This document shows positions 22,336-31,868 of a DNA stretch of 64,000 nucleotides, one piece after another. The notes below the pieces were generated by a model that worked only from the letters and a program-made list of their open reading frames with translations, was not told the origin of the DNA and searched no databases. Both the position numbers and the translations under genes were made by a program. The stretch comes from Meandrina meandrites (taxonomy: Eukaryota > Cnidaria > Anthozoa > Scleractinia > Meandrinidae): assembly GCA_963693305.1 (NCBI GenBank), contig OY855915.1, positions 12,867,840 through 12,931,839 of the forward strand. Reading direction: 5' to 3'. Within the stretch, counting starts at the first letter, position 1. Each line of letters starts with the position of its first letter.

Positions 22336-22759
22336 AGGTCAAAGAACAGCGGGAGTCCTGCTAGGCCTGTCAATCATTTTTTAAGTCATTGCGATATATT
22401 TTTAGACAGTGCTCCATCCTGCTACGTGCTAGAGCACCATTCAACAGTCTGCAATAGTTTTAAGAGGGAAATAACAAAGAAATAGACTAGCAAGTCATTT
22501 AGACTGACGACTATACTATCCCTCAGCATTTTCTCAGCTTGAGAAAAAAGTTTTTTACGCCTTCAAAGCAGAAAAAGGACCTTAACAAGAAACACAACTT
22601 CATTCGGATCGAAAGCCAAAGTCTTGCATTGGCTAATCCATACAACCAATGGTGAGCCTTTATTTTCGATCCTAACAACAGATATAAAAGCAGTGGAAGC
22701 GTGCATCTGCCACGGAATGTTATCAGTTATCACTGCCATTCCTAAGCCACTCAACATAG

Positions 22760-22806
22760 AAACAACTGAAGAGTTCCGCTAAAGGAACGAAACTGCAGTC
22801 TTGTTT
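22760..22806 (+). ncRNA. Type I hammerhead ribozyme, leader of PLE copy 3
   Basis: Identical to the copy 2 ribozyme in stems, loops and core, exactly 3009 bp downstream. Cleavage is expected after C22800. Confidence 0.9.
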
Positions 22807-22816
22807 GAGATAGAAC

Positions 22817-23293
22817 ATGAACCAAACACTAAATGAAGACGGCTTCTTGTCAGGCCCATCTACATCAGACCAAAACGGACAAGAACCGTCCGAGGAATTG
22901 CTGTTAGCATCAGATTGCAAATTTAAAAGTGGCCAACGGTCGCCTCTCCGAAAGCGCCGCCACACAGAAGGTAGCAAGGAAAACATCCCTCAGAAAAGAT
23001 TTCGCCTAAACAATCGCTACAGCGCCCCATCTCTGGGGAGGAAAGTTGAAAAATCCAAAGCCTCCATAGAGCAACTGGAAGCACACAGAACAAAGAAAAC
23101 GTGCCCAAAACATCTGCGCTACAACGTAAGAGTGAAGATAGTGCCGGGTGATGACTTCAAAAGTGACATCAAGCTTATCCGGAGAGAAGCAGAACAAAAA
23201 CTTATCGGAACGCTCACACGCTACCACTACAGAATCGTGGAAAGCAACAAGATAAAGCTCAGTAAATTTGAGCATAGACCGAACACTACCTGA
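22817..23293 (+). CDS. PLE copy 3: ORF1
   Basis: Same length as in copy 2. Differences include a Cys for Gly (LLASDCKF), a His for Asp (CPKHLRYN) and Lys for Asn in RVKIVPGDD. It ends at the same TGA. Confidence 0.7.
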   Translation: MNQTLNEDGFLSGPSTSDQNGQEPSEELLLASDCKFKSGQRSPLRKRRHTEGSKENIPQKRFRLNNRYSAPSLGRKVEKSKASIEQLEAHRTKKTCPKHLRYNVRVKIVPGDDFKSDIKLIRREAEQKLIGTLTRYHYRIVESNKIKLSKFEHRPNTT

Positions 23294-24223
23294 GAGAAGA
23301 AAACGAACAATCCTGATGTAGTTAAGAACAGGCCACGTCCAGAAAGGCCAACTCGCACTGAGAATGTAATAGCTTTAGCCACCGAACTGACAGACAAGAT
23401 CAAAAAAGTGAAAGAAATGATGAAAACTTTAGACAATAAAAAGAGTGAATCTGATCCCTGTGTATTTTCTGACTGTTCAGGAAAAGGGAGGGAGAAAGAA
23501 AAGCGCAAAATCGTAAACAATAAACACCGAGAACGTAAAAGCAACAAGAGATTAAACATTAGAAGAAAAAACACTGAGTTGAACCAGAGGTACATAAAAA
23601 ACCTCTCAAATTGCAAAATTTCAACTCACGAGACAAATTTACTATCAAGGGGTCTGATGAAATTTATCCAAACACCGATTCCAGATAAGAATCGCGTCAG
23701 GCAAAAACTGCTTCAAGACTTCAAACATTTCGCCAGACGAATGCGTCTCCGATACATTTTTAACAACAAAGATAGTGAACAGCACCCCTTCCACGTTAAA
23801 GGATCCACAACCGTCATTATGAACAAACAAGATAAGATAACAGAGGGCCAAACTCAACTTGATGATAGAAAGAACTACATGCCCCTAGAAACACCAATGG
23901 TGAAGGAGACCTCACAAAAGGTCAAAGATTTAATTAATGAACTCCATTTAGGAAATCACATAGACGCAAAGACCAAAGAATGGCTTTCTCAAACACCTAA
24001 CCCACCGCGCATACCAGTGTATTTCACACTAACAAAGATTCACAAACCGACTCTAACTGGAAGACCAATAATTTCGGGCTGTGAAGGTCCGACAGAACGT
24101 ATATCATCATTTATAGACCACATCCTCCAGCCTATTGCCAAAGCGCAAAAATCGTACCTCAAAGATACCACAGATTTCATTAACTTTATAGAAAGGACAA
24201 AGTCCAACAAAATACGATTCTAG
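23294..24223 (+). CDS. PLE copy 3: RT N-terminal frame with 180-bp in-frame deletion
   Basis: HPFHVK is joined directly to GSTTVIMNK, removing about 60 residues including KKADK, part of the conserved RT fingers motif. The breakpoints share AAA, suggesting deletion by short homology. The frame stays open, but the loss of conserved residues makes activity unlikely. As in copy 2, ACG replaces the ATG after the TGA, and the first internal ATG is at 23,408. Confidence 0.8.
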   Translation, partial: EKKTNNPDVVKNRPRPERPTRTENVIALATELTDKIKKVKEMMKTLDNKKSESDPCVFSDCSGKGREKEKRKIVNNKHRERKSNKRLNIRRKNTELNQRYIKNLSNCKISTHETNLLSRGLMKFIQTPIPDKNRVRQKLLQDFKHFARRMRLRYIFNNKDSEQHPFHVKGSTTVIMNKQDKITEGQTQLDDRKNYMPLETPMVKETSQKVKDLINELHLGNHIDAKTKEWLSQTPNPPRIPVYFTLTKIHKPTLTGRPIISGCEGPTERISSFIDHILQPIAKAQKSYLKDTTDFINFIERTKSNKIRF

Positions 24224-24228
24224 TTTCA

Positions 24229-25164
24229 ATGGATGTTACCAGCCTGTACACCAATATCCCCCAACAGGAAGGGATAAACACTGTATGCATAGCATACGAA
24301 GACTTCTATAAGAACAACACTCCCATTCCTACAAATTCACTCCGCAACTTCATTAGACTTATACTTCAGGAGAACTCCTTCCATTTCAACGGAAGGAACT
24401 ATCTCCAAACCCATGGTACCGCAATGGGGACAAAAATGGCAGTTGCTTTTGCGCACATTTTTATGTCCGCAGTAGAATCTCAAATTATCGGTAAAAGCAA
24501 GATAAAACCCATTGAGTGGAAGAGATACATAGATGACGTGTTCTCATTGTGGAACACAAACAGAGAGGAAATAGATCAGTTTATATCAGAAGCAAACAGG
24601 CACCATCCTACCATTAAATTCACGGCTGAAATATCAGAGAAGGAAATAAATTTCCTAGACACTACTCTCTTGAAAGGCGAGAGATTTAACAAAGATTCAA
24701 TCTTTGATATCTGCACACACTTCAAGCCCACTGAGAAATTTCAATACACGCATTTCTCTTCCTGTCACGCTCCAGGTGTGAAAAAAGGTTTTATCAAAGG
24801 TGAAGCACTTAGGCTTCTGAGAACAAACTCTTCAAAAACAAGTTTTGAAGAAAAGATCAAAAATTTCAGATCAAATTTGCGTGTTCGAGGCTATCCAGAG
24901 AAACTGGTCAACAAAGTCCTCGCAGAAGTCGAATTTAAAAACAGGAAGTCGGCACTACAACAGAAACCAAAATTGCAAAAGAGATTATTGCCTTTTGTCA
25001 CACAATATAATCCATCAGTGCCCAATCTTAAAAGCATTTTAATGAGCAAATGGCATTTAATCCAAGACCAACCTCTGCTTAGAGAAATAAACAGAGACCC
25101 TCCTTTCATCTCCTACAGGAGAGGAAAATCTCTGAAAGACATACTTGTTAGAGCAAAACTCTAA
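24229..25164 (+). CDS. PLE copy 3: RT catalytic core
   Basis: Motifs A, B and C intact. Local changes: FIRLIL in place of MLRLIL before motif B, AHIFM in place of ANIFM, and REINRD with ILVRAKL at the C-terminus, variants also found in copies 4 and 5 and therefore useful for tracing array growth. Confidence 0.85.
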   Translation: MDVTSLYTNIPQQEGINTVCIAYEDFYKNNTPIPTNSLRNFIRLILQENSFHFNGRNYLQTHGTAMGTKMAVAFAHIFMSAVESQIIGKSKIKPIEWKRYIDDVFSLWNTNREEIDQFISEANRHHPTIKFTAEISEKEINFLDTTLLKGERFNKDSIFDICTHFKPTEKFQYTHFSSCHAPGVKKGFIKGEALRLLRTNSSKTSFEEKIKNFRSNLRVRGYPEKLVNKVLAEVEFKNRKSALQQKPKLQKRLLPFVTQYNPSVPNLKSILMSKWHLIQDQPLLREINRDPPFISYRRGKSLKDILVRAKL

Positions 25165-25589
25165 AGGTCAAAGAACAGCGGGAGTCCTGCTAGGCCTGTC
25201 AATCATTTTTTAAATCATTGCGATATATTTTTAGACAGTGCTCCATCCTGCTACGTGCTAGAGCACCATTCAACAGTCTGCAATAGTTTTAAGAGGGAAA
25301 TAACAAAGAAATGGACTAGCAAGTCATTTAGACTGACGACTATACTATCCCTTTAGCATTTTCTCAGCTTGAGAAAAAAGTTTTTTACGCCTTTAAAGCA
25401 GAAAAAGGACCTTAACAAGAAACACAACTTCATTCGGATCGAAAGCCAAAGTCTTGCATTGGCTAATCCATACAACCAATGGTGAGCCTTTATTTTCGAT
25501 CCTAACAACAGATATAAAAGCAGTGGAAGCGTGCATCTGCCACGGAATGTTATCAGTTATCACTGCCATTCCTAAGCCACTCAACATAG

Positions 25590-25636
25590 AAACAACTGAA
25601 GAGTTCCGCTAAAGGAACGAAACTGCAGTCTTGTTT
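25590..25636 (+). ncRNA. Type I hammerhead ribozyme, leader of PLE copy 4
   Basis: Same core and stems as the ribozyme of copy 2; cleavage is expected after C25630. The 2830-bp spacing from the previous ribozyme reflects the deletion in copy 3. Confidence 0.9.
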
Positions 25637-25646
25637 GAGATAGAAC

Positions 25647-26123
25647 ATGAACCAAACACTAAATGAAGACGGCTTCTTGTCAGGCCCATCTACATCAGAC
25701 CAAAACGGACAAGAACCGTCCGAGGAATTGCTGTTAGCATCAGATGGCAAATTTAAAAGTGGCCAACAGTCGCCTCTCCGAAAGCGCCGCCACACAGAAG
25801 GTAGCAAGGAAAACATCCCTCAGAAAAGATTTCGCCTGAACAATCGCTACAGCGCCCCATCTCTGGGGAGGAAAGTTGAAAAATCCAAAGCTTCCATAGA
25901 GCAACTGGAAGCACACAGAACAAAGAAAACGTGCCCAAAAGATCTGCGCTACAACGTAAGAGTGAACATAGTGCCGGGTGATGACTTCAAAAGTGACATC
26001 AAGCTTATCCGGAGAGAAGCAGAACAAAAACTTATCGGAGCGCTCACACGCTACCACTACAGAATCGTGGAAAGCAACAAGATAAAGCTCAGTAAATTTG
26101 AGCATAGACCGAACACTACCTGA
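25647..26123 (+). CDS. PLE copy 4: ORF1
   Basis: As in copy 2 apart from single substitutions (GQQSPLRKRR, NIVPGDDF). TGA at 26,121-26,123 is followed nine bases later by an in-phase ATG. Confidence 0.7.
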   Translation: MNQTLNEDGFLSGPSTSDQNGQEPSEELLLASDGKFKSGQQSPLRKRRHTEGSKENIPQKRFRLNNRYSAPSLGRKVEKSKASIEQLEAHRTKKTCPKDLRYNVRVNIVPGDDFKSDIKLIRREAEQKLIGALTRYHYRIVESNKIKLSKFEHRPNTT

Positions 26124-26132
26124 GAGAAGAAA

Positions 26133-27233
26133 ATGAACAATCCTGATGTAGTTAAGAACAGGCCACGTCCAGAAAGGCCAACTCGCACTGAGAATGTAAT
26201 AGCTTTAGCCACCGAACTGACAGACAAGATCAAAAAAGTGAAAGAAATGATGAAAACTTTAGACAATAAAAAGAGTGAATCTGATCCCTGTGTATTTTCT
26301 GACTGTTCAGGAAAAGGGAGGGAGAAAGAAAAGCGCAAAATCGTAAACAATAAACACCGAGAACGTAAAAGCAACAAGAGATTAAACATTAGAAGAAAAA
26401 ACACTGAGTTGAACCAGAGGTACATAAAAAACCTCTCAAATTGCAAAATTTCAACTCACGAGACAAATTTACTATCAAGGGGTCTGATGAAATTTATCCA
26501 AACACCGATTCCAGATAAGAATCGCGTCAGGCAAAAACTGCTTCAAGACTTCAAACATTTCGCCAGACGAATGCGTCTCCGATACATTTTTAACAACAAA
26601 GATAGTGAACAGCACCCCTTCCACGTTAAATCGAACTGGGAACCTCCAGTTCAACCATCAGTTGCACTTGAAACATATTTAGACGAAATTAAAGTACAAC
26701 TCGCTGAGATCAAGATTACTAAGCCACGAAATAACCTGCCTTACCAAGAACGTATAGCACTGAAAGATTTGAAATCTAACACAGAAATAGTTATCAAAAA
26801 GGCAGACAAAGGATCCACAACCGTCATTATGAACAAACAAGATAAGATAACAGAGGGCCAAACTCAACTTGATGATAGAAAGAACTACATGCCCCTAGAA
26901 ACACCAATGGTGAAGGAGACCTCACAAAAGGTCAAAGATTTAATTAATGAACTCCATTTAGGAAATCACATAGACGCAAAGACCAAAGAATGGCTTTCTC
27001 AAACACCTCACCCACCGCGCATACCAGTGTATTACACACTAACAAAGATTCACAAACCGACTCTAACTGGAAGACCAATAATTTCGGGCTGTGAAGGTCC
27101 GACAGAACGTATATCATCATTTATAGACCACATCCTCCAGCCTATTGCCAAAGCGCAAAAATCGTACCTCAAAGATACCACAGATTTCATTAACTTTATA
27201 GAAAGGACAAAGTCCAACAAAATACGATTCTAG
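26133..27233 (+). CDS. PLE copy 4: RT N-terminal frame (366 aa)
   Basis: Most complete version: MNNPDVVKNRPRPERP at the start, the Lys/Arg-rich segment, the N-terminal RT region, KADKGSTTVI and GRPIISGCEGPTERI, ending at the shared TAG. The ATG nine bases past the ORF1 stop gives a possible re-initiation start, which copies 2 and 3 lack because they carry ACG. Minor changes include YLDEIKVQLAEIK and QTPHPPRIP. Confidence 0.8.
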   Translation: MNNPDVVKNRPRPERPTRTENVIALATELTDKIKKVKEMMKTLDNKKSESDPCVFSDCSGKGREKEKRKIVNNKHRERKSNKRLNIRRKNTELNQRYIKNLSNCKISTHETNLLSRGLMKFIQTPIPDKNRVRQKLLQDFKHFARRMRLRYIFNNKDSEQHPFHVKSNWEPPVQPSVALETYLDEIKVQLAEIKITKPRNNLPYQERIALKDLKSNTEIVIKKADKGSTTVIMNKQDKITEGQTQLDDRKNYMPLETPMVKETSQKVKDLINELHLGNHIDAKTKEWLSQTPHPPRIPVYYTLTKIHKPTLTGRPIISGCEGPTERISSFIDHILQPIAKAQKSYLKDTTDFINFIERTKSNKIRF

Positions 27234-27238
27234 TTTCA

Positions 27239-28174
27239 ATGGATGTTACCAGCCTCTACACCAATATCCCCCACCAGGAAGGGATAAACACTGTATGCAT
27301 AGCATACGAAGACTTCTATAACAACAACACTCCCATTCCTACAAATTCACTCCGCAACATGCTTAGACTTATACTTCAGGAGAACTCCTTCCATTTCAAC
27401 GGAAGGAACTATCTCCAAACCCATGGTACCGCAATGGGGACAAAAATGGCAGTTGCTTTCACGAACATTTTTATGTCCGCAGTAGAATCTCAAATTATCG
27501 GTAAAAGCAAGATAAAACCCATTGAGTGGAAGAGATACATAGATGACGTGTTCTCATTGTGGAACACAAACAGAGAGGAAATAGATCAGTTTATATCAGA
27601 AGCAAACAGGCACCATCCTACCATTAAATTCACGGCTGAAATATCAGAGAAGGAAATAAATTTCCTAGACACTACTCTCTTCAAAGGCGAGAGATTTAAC
27701 AAAGATTCAATCTTTGATATCTGCACACACTTCAAGCCCACTGAGAAATTTCAATACACGCATTTCTCTTCCTGTCACGCTCCAGGTGTGAAAAAAGGTT
27801 TTATCAAAGGTGAAGCACTTAGGCTTCTGAGAACAAACTCTTCAAAAACAAGTTTTGAAGAAAAGATCAAAAATTTCAGATCAAATTTGCGTGTTCGAGG
27901 CTATCCAGAGAAACTGGTCAACAAAGTCCTCGCAGAAGTCGAATTTAAAAACAGGAAGTCGGCACTACAACAGAAACCAAAATTGCAAAAGAGATTATTG
28001 CCTTTTGTCACACAATATAATCCATCAGTGCCCAATCTTAAAAGCATTTTAATGAGCAAATGGCATTTAATCCAAGACCAACCTCTGCTTAGAGAAATAA
28101 ACAGAGACCCTCCTTTCATCTCCTACAGGAGAGGAAAATCTCTGAAAGACATACTTGTTAGAGCTAAACTCTAA
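27239..28174 (+). CDS. PLE copy 4: RT catalytic core
   Basis: Motifs A, B (with VAFTNIFM) and C are intact, and the thumb and C-terminus are complete. Variants IPHQEG and FYNNNT are private to this copy; FTNIFM is shared with copy 5. No endonuclease follows the TAA. Confidence 0.9.
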   Translation: MDVTSLYTNIPHQEGINTVCIAYEDFYNNNTPIPTNSLRNMLRLILQENSFHFNGRNYLQTHGTAMGTKMAVAFTNIFMSAVESQIIGKSKIKPIEWKRYIDDVFSLWNTNREEIDQFISEANRHHPTIKFTAEISEKEINFLDTTLFKGERFNKDSIFDICTHFKPTEKFQYTHFSSCHAPGVKKGFIKGEALRLLRTNSSKTSFEEKIKNFRSNLRVRGYPEKLVNKVLAEVEFKNRKSALQQKPKLQKRLLPFVTQYNPSVPNLKSILMSKWHLIQDQPLLREINRDPPFISYRRGKSLKDILVRAKL

Positions 28175-28598
28175 AGGTCAAAGAACAGCGGGAGTCCTGC
28201 TAGGCCTGTCAATCATTTTTTAAATCATTGCGATATATTTTTAGACAGTGCTCCATCCTGCTATGTGCTAGAGCACCATTCAACAGTCTGCAATAGTTTT
28301 AAGAGGAAAATAACAAAGAAATGGACTAGCAAGTCATTTAGACTGACGACTATACTATCCCTCAGCATTTTCTCAGCTTGAGAAAAAAGTTTTTTACGCC
28401 TTTAAAGCAGAAAAAGGACCTTAACAAGAAACACAACTTCATTCGGATCGAAAGCCAAAGTCTTGCATTGGCTAATCCATACAACCAATGGTGAGCCTTT
28501 ATTTTCGATCCTAACAACAGATATAAAAGCAGTGGAAGCGTGCATCTGCCACGGAATGTTATCAGTTATCACTGCCATTCCTAAGCCACTCAACATAG

Positions 28599-28645
28599 AA
28601 ACAACTGAAGAGTTCCGCTAAAGGAACGAAACTGCAGTCTTGTTT
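28599..28645 (+). ncRNA. Type I hammerhead ribozyme, leader of PLE copy 5
   Basis: Unchanged core, 3009 bp after the previous one; cleavage is expected after C28639. Confidence 0.9.
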
Positions 28646-28655
28646 GAGATAGAAC

Positions 28656-29132
28656 ATGAACCAAACACTAAATGAAGACGGCTTCTTGTCAGGCCCATCT
28701 ACATCAGACCAAAACGGACAAGAACCGTCCGAGGAATTGCTGTTAGCATCAGATGGCAAATTTAAAAGTGGCCAACGGTCGCCTCTCCGAAAGCGCCGCC
28801 ACACAGAAGGTAGCAAGGAAAACATCCCTCAGAAAAGATTTCGCCTGAACAATCGCTACAGCGCCCCATCTCTGGGGAGGAAAGTTGAAAAATCCAAAGC
28901 CTCCATAGAGCAACTGGAAGCACACAGAACAAAGAAAACGTGCCCAAAAGATCTGCGCTACAACGTAAGAGTGAACATAGTGCCGGGTGATGACTTCAAA
29001 AGTGACATCAAGCTTATCCGGAGAGAAGCAGAACAAAAACTTATCGGAGCGCTCACACGCTACCACTACAGAATCGTGGAAAGCAACAAGATAAAGCTCA
29101 GTAAATTTGAGCATAGACCGAACACTACCTGA
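28656..29132 (+). CDS. PLE copy 5: ORF1
   Basis: Full-length and ending at the same TGA, with the ATG nine bases downstream as in copy 4. It appears closest to a consensus of the array. Confidence 0.7.
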   Translation: MNQTLNEDGFLSGPSTSDQNGQEPSEELLLASDGKFKSGQRSPLRKRRHTEGSKENIPQKRFRLNNRYSAPSLGRKVEKSKASIEQLEAHRTKKTCPKDLRYNVRVNIVPGDDFKSDIKLIRREAEQKLIGALTRYHYRIVESNKIKLSKFEHRPNTT

Positions 29133-29141
29133 GAGAAGAAA

Positions 29142-30101
29142 ATGAACAATCCTGATGTAGTTAAGAACAGGCCACGTCCAGAAAGGCCAGCTCGCACTGA
29201 GAATGTAATAGCTTTAGCCACCGAACTGACAGACAAGATCAAAAAAGTGAAAGAAATGATGAAAACTTTAGACAATAAAAAGAGTGAATCTGATCCCTGT
29301 GTATTTTCTGACTGTTCAGGAAAAGGGAGGGAGAAAGAAAAGCGCAAAATCGTAAACAATAAACACCGAGAACGTAAAAGCAACAAGAGATTAAACATTA
29401 GAAGAAAAAACACTGAGTTGAACCAGAGGTACATAAAAAACCTCTCAAATTGCAAAATTTCAACTCACGAGACAAATTTACTATCAAGGGGTCTGATGAA
29501 ATTTATCCAAACACCGATTCCAGATAAGAATCACGTCAGGCAAAAACTGCTTCAAGACTTCAAACATTTCGCCAGACGAATGCGTCTCCGATACATTTTT
29601 AACAACAAAGATAGTGAACAGCACCCCTTCCACGTTAAATCGAACTGGGAACCTCCAGTTCAACCATCAGTTGCACTTGAAACATATTTAGAAGAAATTA
29701 AAGTACAACTCGCTGAGATCGAGATTACTAAGCCACGAAATAACCTGCCTTACCAAGAACGTATAGCACTGAAAGATTTGAAATCTAACACAGAAATAGT
29801 TATCAAAAAGGCAGACAAAGGATCCACAACCGTCATTATGAACAAACAAGATAAGATAACAGAGGGCCAAACTCAACTTGATGATAGAAAGAACTACATG
29901 CCCCTAGAAACACCAATGGTGAAGGAGACCTCACAAAAGGTCAAAGATTTAATTAATGAACTCCATTTAGGAAATCACATAGACGCAAAGACCAAAGAAT
30001 GGCTTTCTCAAACACCTAACCCACCGCGCATACCAGTGTATTACACACTAACAAAGATTCACAAACCGACTAACTGGAAGACCAATAATTTCGGGCTGTG
30101 A
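29142..30101 (+). pseudogene. PLE copy 5: RT N-terminal frame, broken by a 2-bp deletion
   Basis: Same start as copy 4 and open until KIHKPT, where two bases are missing from ACTCTAAC relative to the other copies (near 30,071). The frame then ends after NWKTNNFGL. The conserved GRPIISGCEG motif follows out of frame up to the usual TAG near 30,240. This lesion is private to copy 5, unlike the shared frame change. Confidence 0.85.
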
Positions 30102-30245
30102 AGGTCCGACAGAACGTATATCATCATTTATAGACCACATCCTCCAGCCTATTGCCAAAGCGCAAAAATCGTACCTCAAAGATACCACAGATTTCATTAA
30201 CTTTATAGAAAGGACAAAGTCCAACAAAATACGATTCTAGTTTCA

Positions 30246-31181
30246 ATGGATGTTACCAGCCTGTACACCAATATCCCCCAACAGGAAGGGATAAACACTG
30301 TATGCATAGCATACGAAGACTTCTATAAGAACAACACTCCCATTCCTACAAATTTACTCCGCAACATGCTTAGACTTATACTTCAGGAGAACTCCTTCCA
30401 TTTCAACGGAAGGAACTATCTCCAAACCCATGGTACCGCAATGGGGACAAAAATGGCAGTTGCTTTCACGAACATTTTTATGTCCGCAGTAGAATCTCAA
30501 ATTATCGGTAAAAGCAAGATAAAACCCATTGAGTGGAAGAGATACATAGATGACGTGTTCTCATTGTGGAACACAAACAGAGAGGAAATAGATCAGTTTA
30601 TATCAGAAGCAAACAGGCACCATCCTACCATTAAATTCACGGCTGAAATATCAGAGAAGGAAATAAATTTCCTAGACACTACTCTCTTCAAAGGCGAGAG
30701 ATTTAACAAAGATTCAATCTTTGATATCTGCACACACTTCAAGCCCACTGAGAAATTTCAATACACGCATTTCTCTTCCTGTCACGCTCCAGGTGTAAAA
30801 AAAGGTTTTATCAAAGGTGAAGCACTTAGGCTTCTGAGAACAAACTCTTCAAAAACAAGTTTTGAAGAAAAGATCAAAAATTTCAGATCAAATTTGCGTG
30901 TTCGAGGCTATCCAGAGAAACTGGTCAACAAAGTCCTCGCAGAAGTCGAATTTAAAAACAGGAAGTCGGCACTACAACAGAAACCAAAATTGCAAAAGAG
31001 ATTATTGCCTTTTGTCACACAATATAATCCATCAGTGCCCAATCTTAAAAGCATTTTAATGAGCAAATGGCATTTAATCCAAGACCAACCTCTGCTTAGA
31101 GAAATAAACAGAGACCCTCCTTTCATCTCCTACAGGAGAGGAAAATCTCTGAAAGACATACTTGTTAGAGCTAAACTCTAA
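30246..31181 (+). CDS. PLE copy 5: RT catalytic core
   Basis: All RT motifs intact, with NLLRNMLRL as a private variant and VAFTNIFM and REINRD shared with copy 4. The upstream part of the same copy is frameshifted, so an intact RT from this copy would need two frame changes. Confidence 0.85.
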   Translation: MDVTSLYTNIPQQEGINTVCIAYEDFYKNNTPIPTNLLRNMLRLILQENSFHFNGRNYLQTHGTAMGTKMAVAFTNIFMSAVESQIIGKSKIKPIEWKRYIDDVFSLWNTNREEIDQFISEANRHHPTIKFTAEISEKEINFLDTTLFKGERFNKDSIFDICTHFKPTEKFQYTHFSSCHAPGVKKGFIKGEALRLLRTNSSKTSFEEKIKNFRSNLRVRGYPEKLVNKVLAEVEFKNRKSALQQKPKLQKRLLPFVTQYNPSVPNLKSILMSKWHLIQDQPLLREINRDPPFISYRRGKSLKDILVRAKL

Positions 31182-31380
31182 AGGTCAAAGAACAGCGGGA
31201 GTCCTGCTAGGCCTGTCAATCATTTTTATAATCATTGCGATATATTTTTAGACAGTGCTCCATCCTGCTACGTGCTAGAGCACCATTCAACAGTCTGCAA
31301 TAGTTTTAAGAGGGAAATAACAAAGAAATGGACTAGCAAGTCATTTAGACTGACGACTATACTATCCCTCAGCATTTTCT

Positions 31381-31792
31381 CAGCTTGAGAAAAAAGTTTT
31401 TTACGCCTTTAAAGCAGAAAAAGGACCTTAACAAGAAACACAACTTCATTCGGATCGAAAGCCAAAGTCTTGCATTGGCTAATCCATACAACCAATGGTG
31501 AGCCTTTATTTTCGATCCTAACAACAGATATAAAAGCAGTGGAAGAGTGCATCTGCCACGGAATGTTATCAGTTATCACTGCCATTCAGCTTGAGAAAAA
31601 AGTTTTTTACGCCTTTAAAGCAGAAAAAGGACCTTAACAAGAAACACAACTTCATTCGGATCGAAAGCCAAAGTCTTGCATTGGCTAATCCATACAACCA
31701 ATGGTGAGCCTTTATTTTCGATCCTAACAACAGATATAAAAGCAGTGGAAGCGTGCATCTGCCACGGAATGTTATCAGTTATCACTGCCATT
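31381..31792 (+). repeat. Tandem duplication of a 206-bp piece of PLE leader
   Basis: The block from CAGCTTGAGAAAAAAG to ATCACTGCCATTC occurs twice in direct succession (31,381-31,586 and 31,587-31,792), differing by at least one base (GGAAGAGTG against GGAAGCGTG). It stops just short of the ribozyme, which is present once. A partial pseudo-LTR duplication of this sort could come from template switching or slippage. Confidence 0.85.
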
Positions 31793-31811
31793 CCTAAGCC
31801 ACTCAACATAG

Positions 31812-31858
31812 AAACAACTGAAGAGTTCCGCTAAAGGAATGAAACTGCAGTCTTGTTT
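31812..31858 (+). ncRNA. Hammerhead ribozyme, leader of PLE copy 6, with altered stem II
   Basis: The same structure, but the last base of stem II (position 11.1) is T, so the G10.1-C11.1 pair next to the core becomes G-U. This pair is normally conserved in hammerheads, and reduced cleavage is expected. Predicted cut after C31852. Confidence 0.8.
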
Positions 31859-31868
31859 GAGATAGAAC

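Larger units (their letters stand above)
19580..22588 (+). mobile_element. PLE copy 2, full-length unit
   Basis: Delimited using the array's right end, where homology stops after CCTTAACAA; the equivalent point here is 19,579. The unit then runs: leader with ribozyme, ORF1, TGA, RT N-terminal frame, -1 frame change, RT core, and a ~240-bp trailer. If the unit is instead counted from ribozyme cut to ribozyme cut it spans 19,792-22,800. The true termini are not visible inside an array. Confidence 0.7.
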
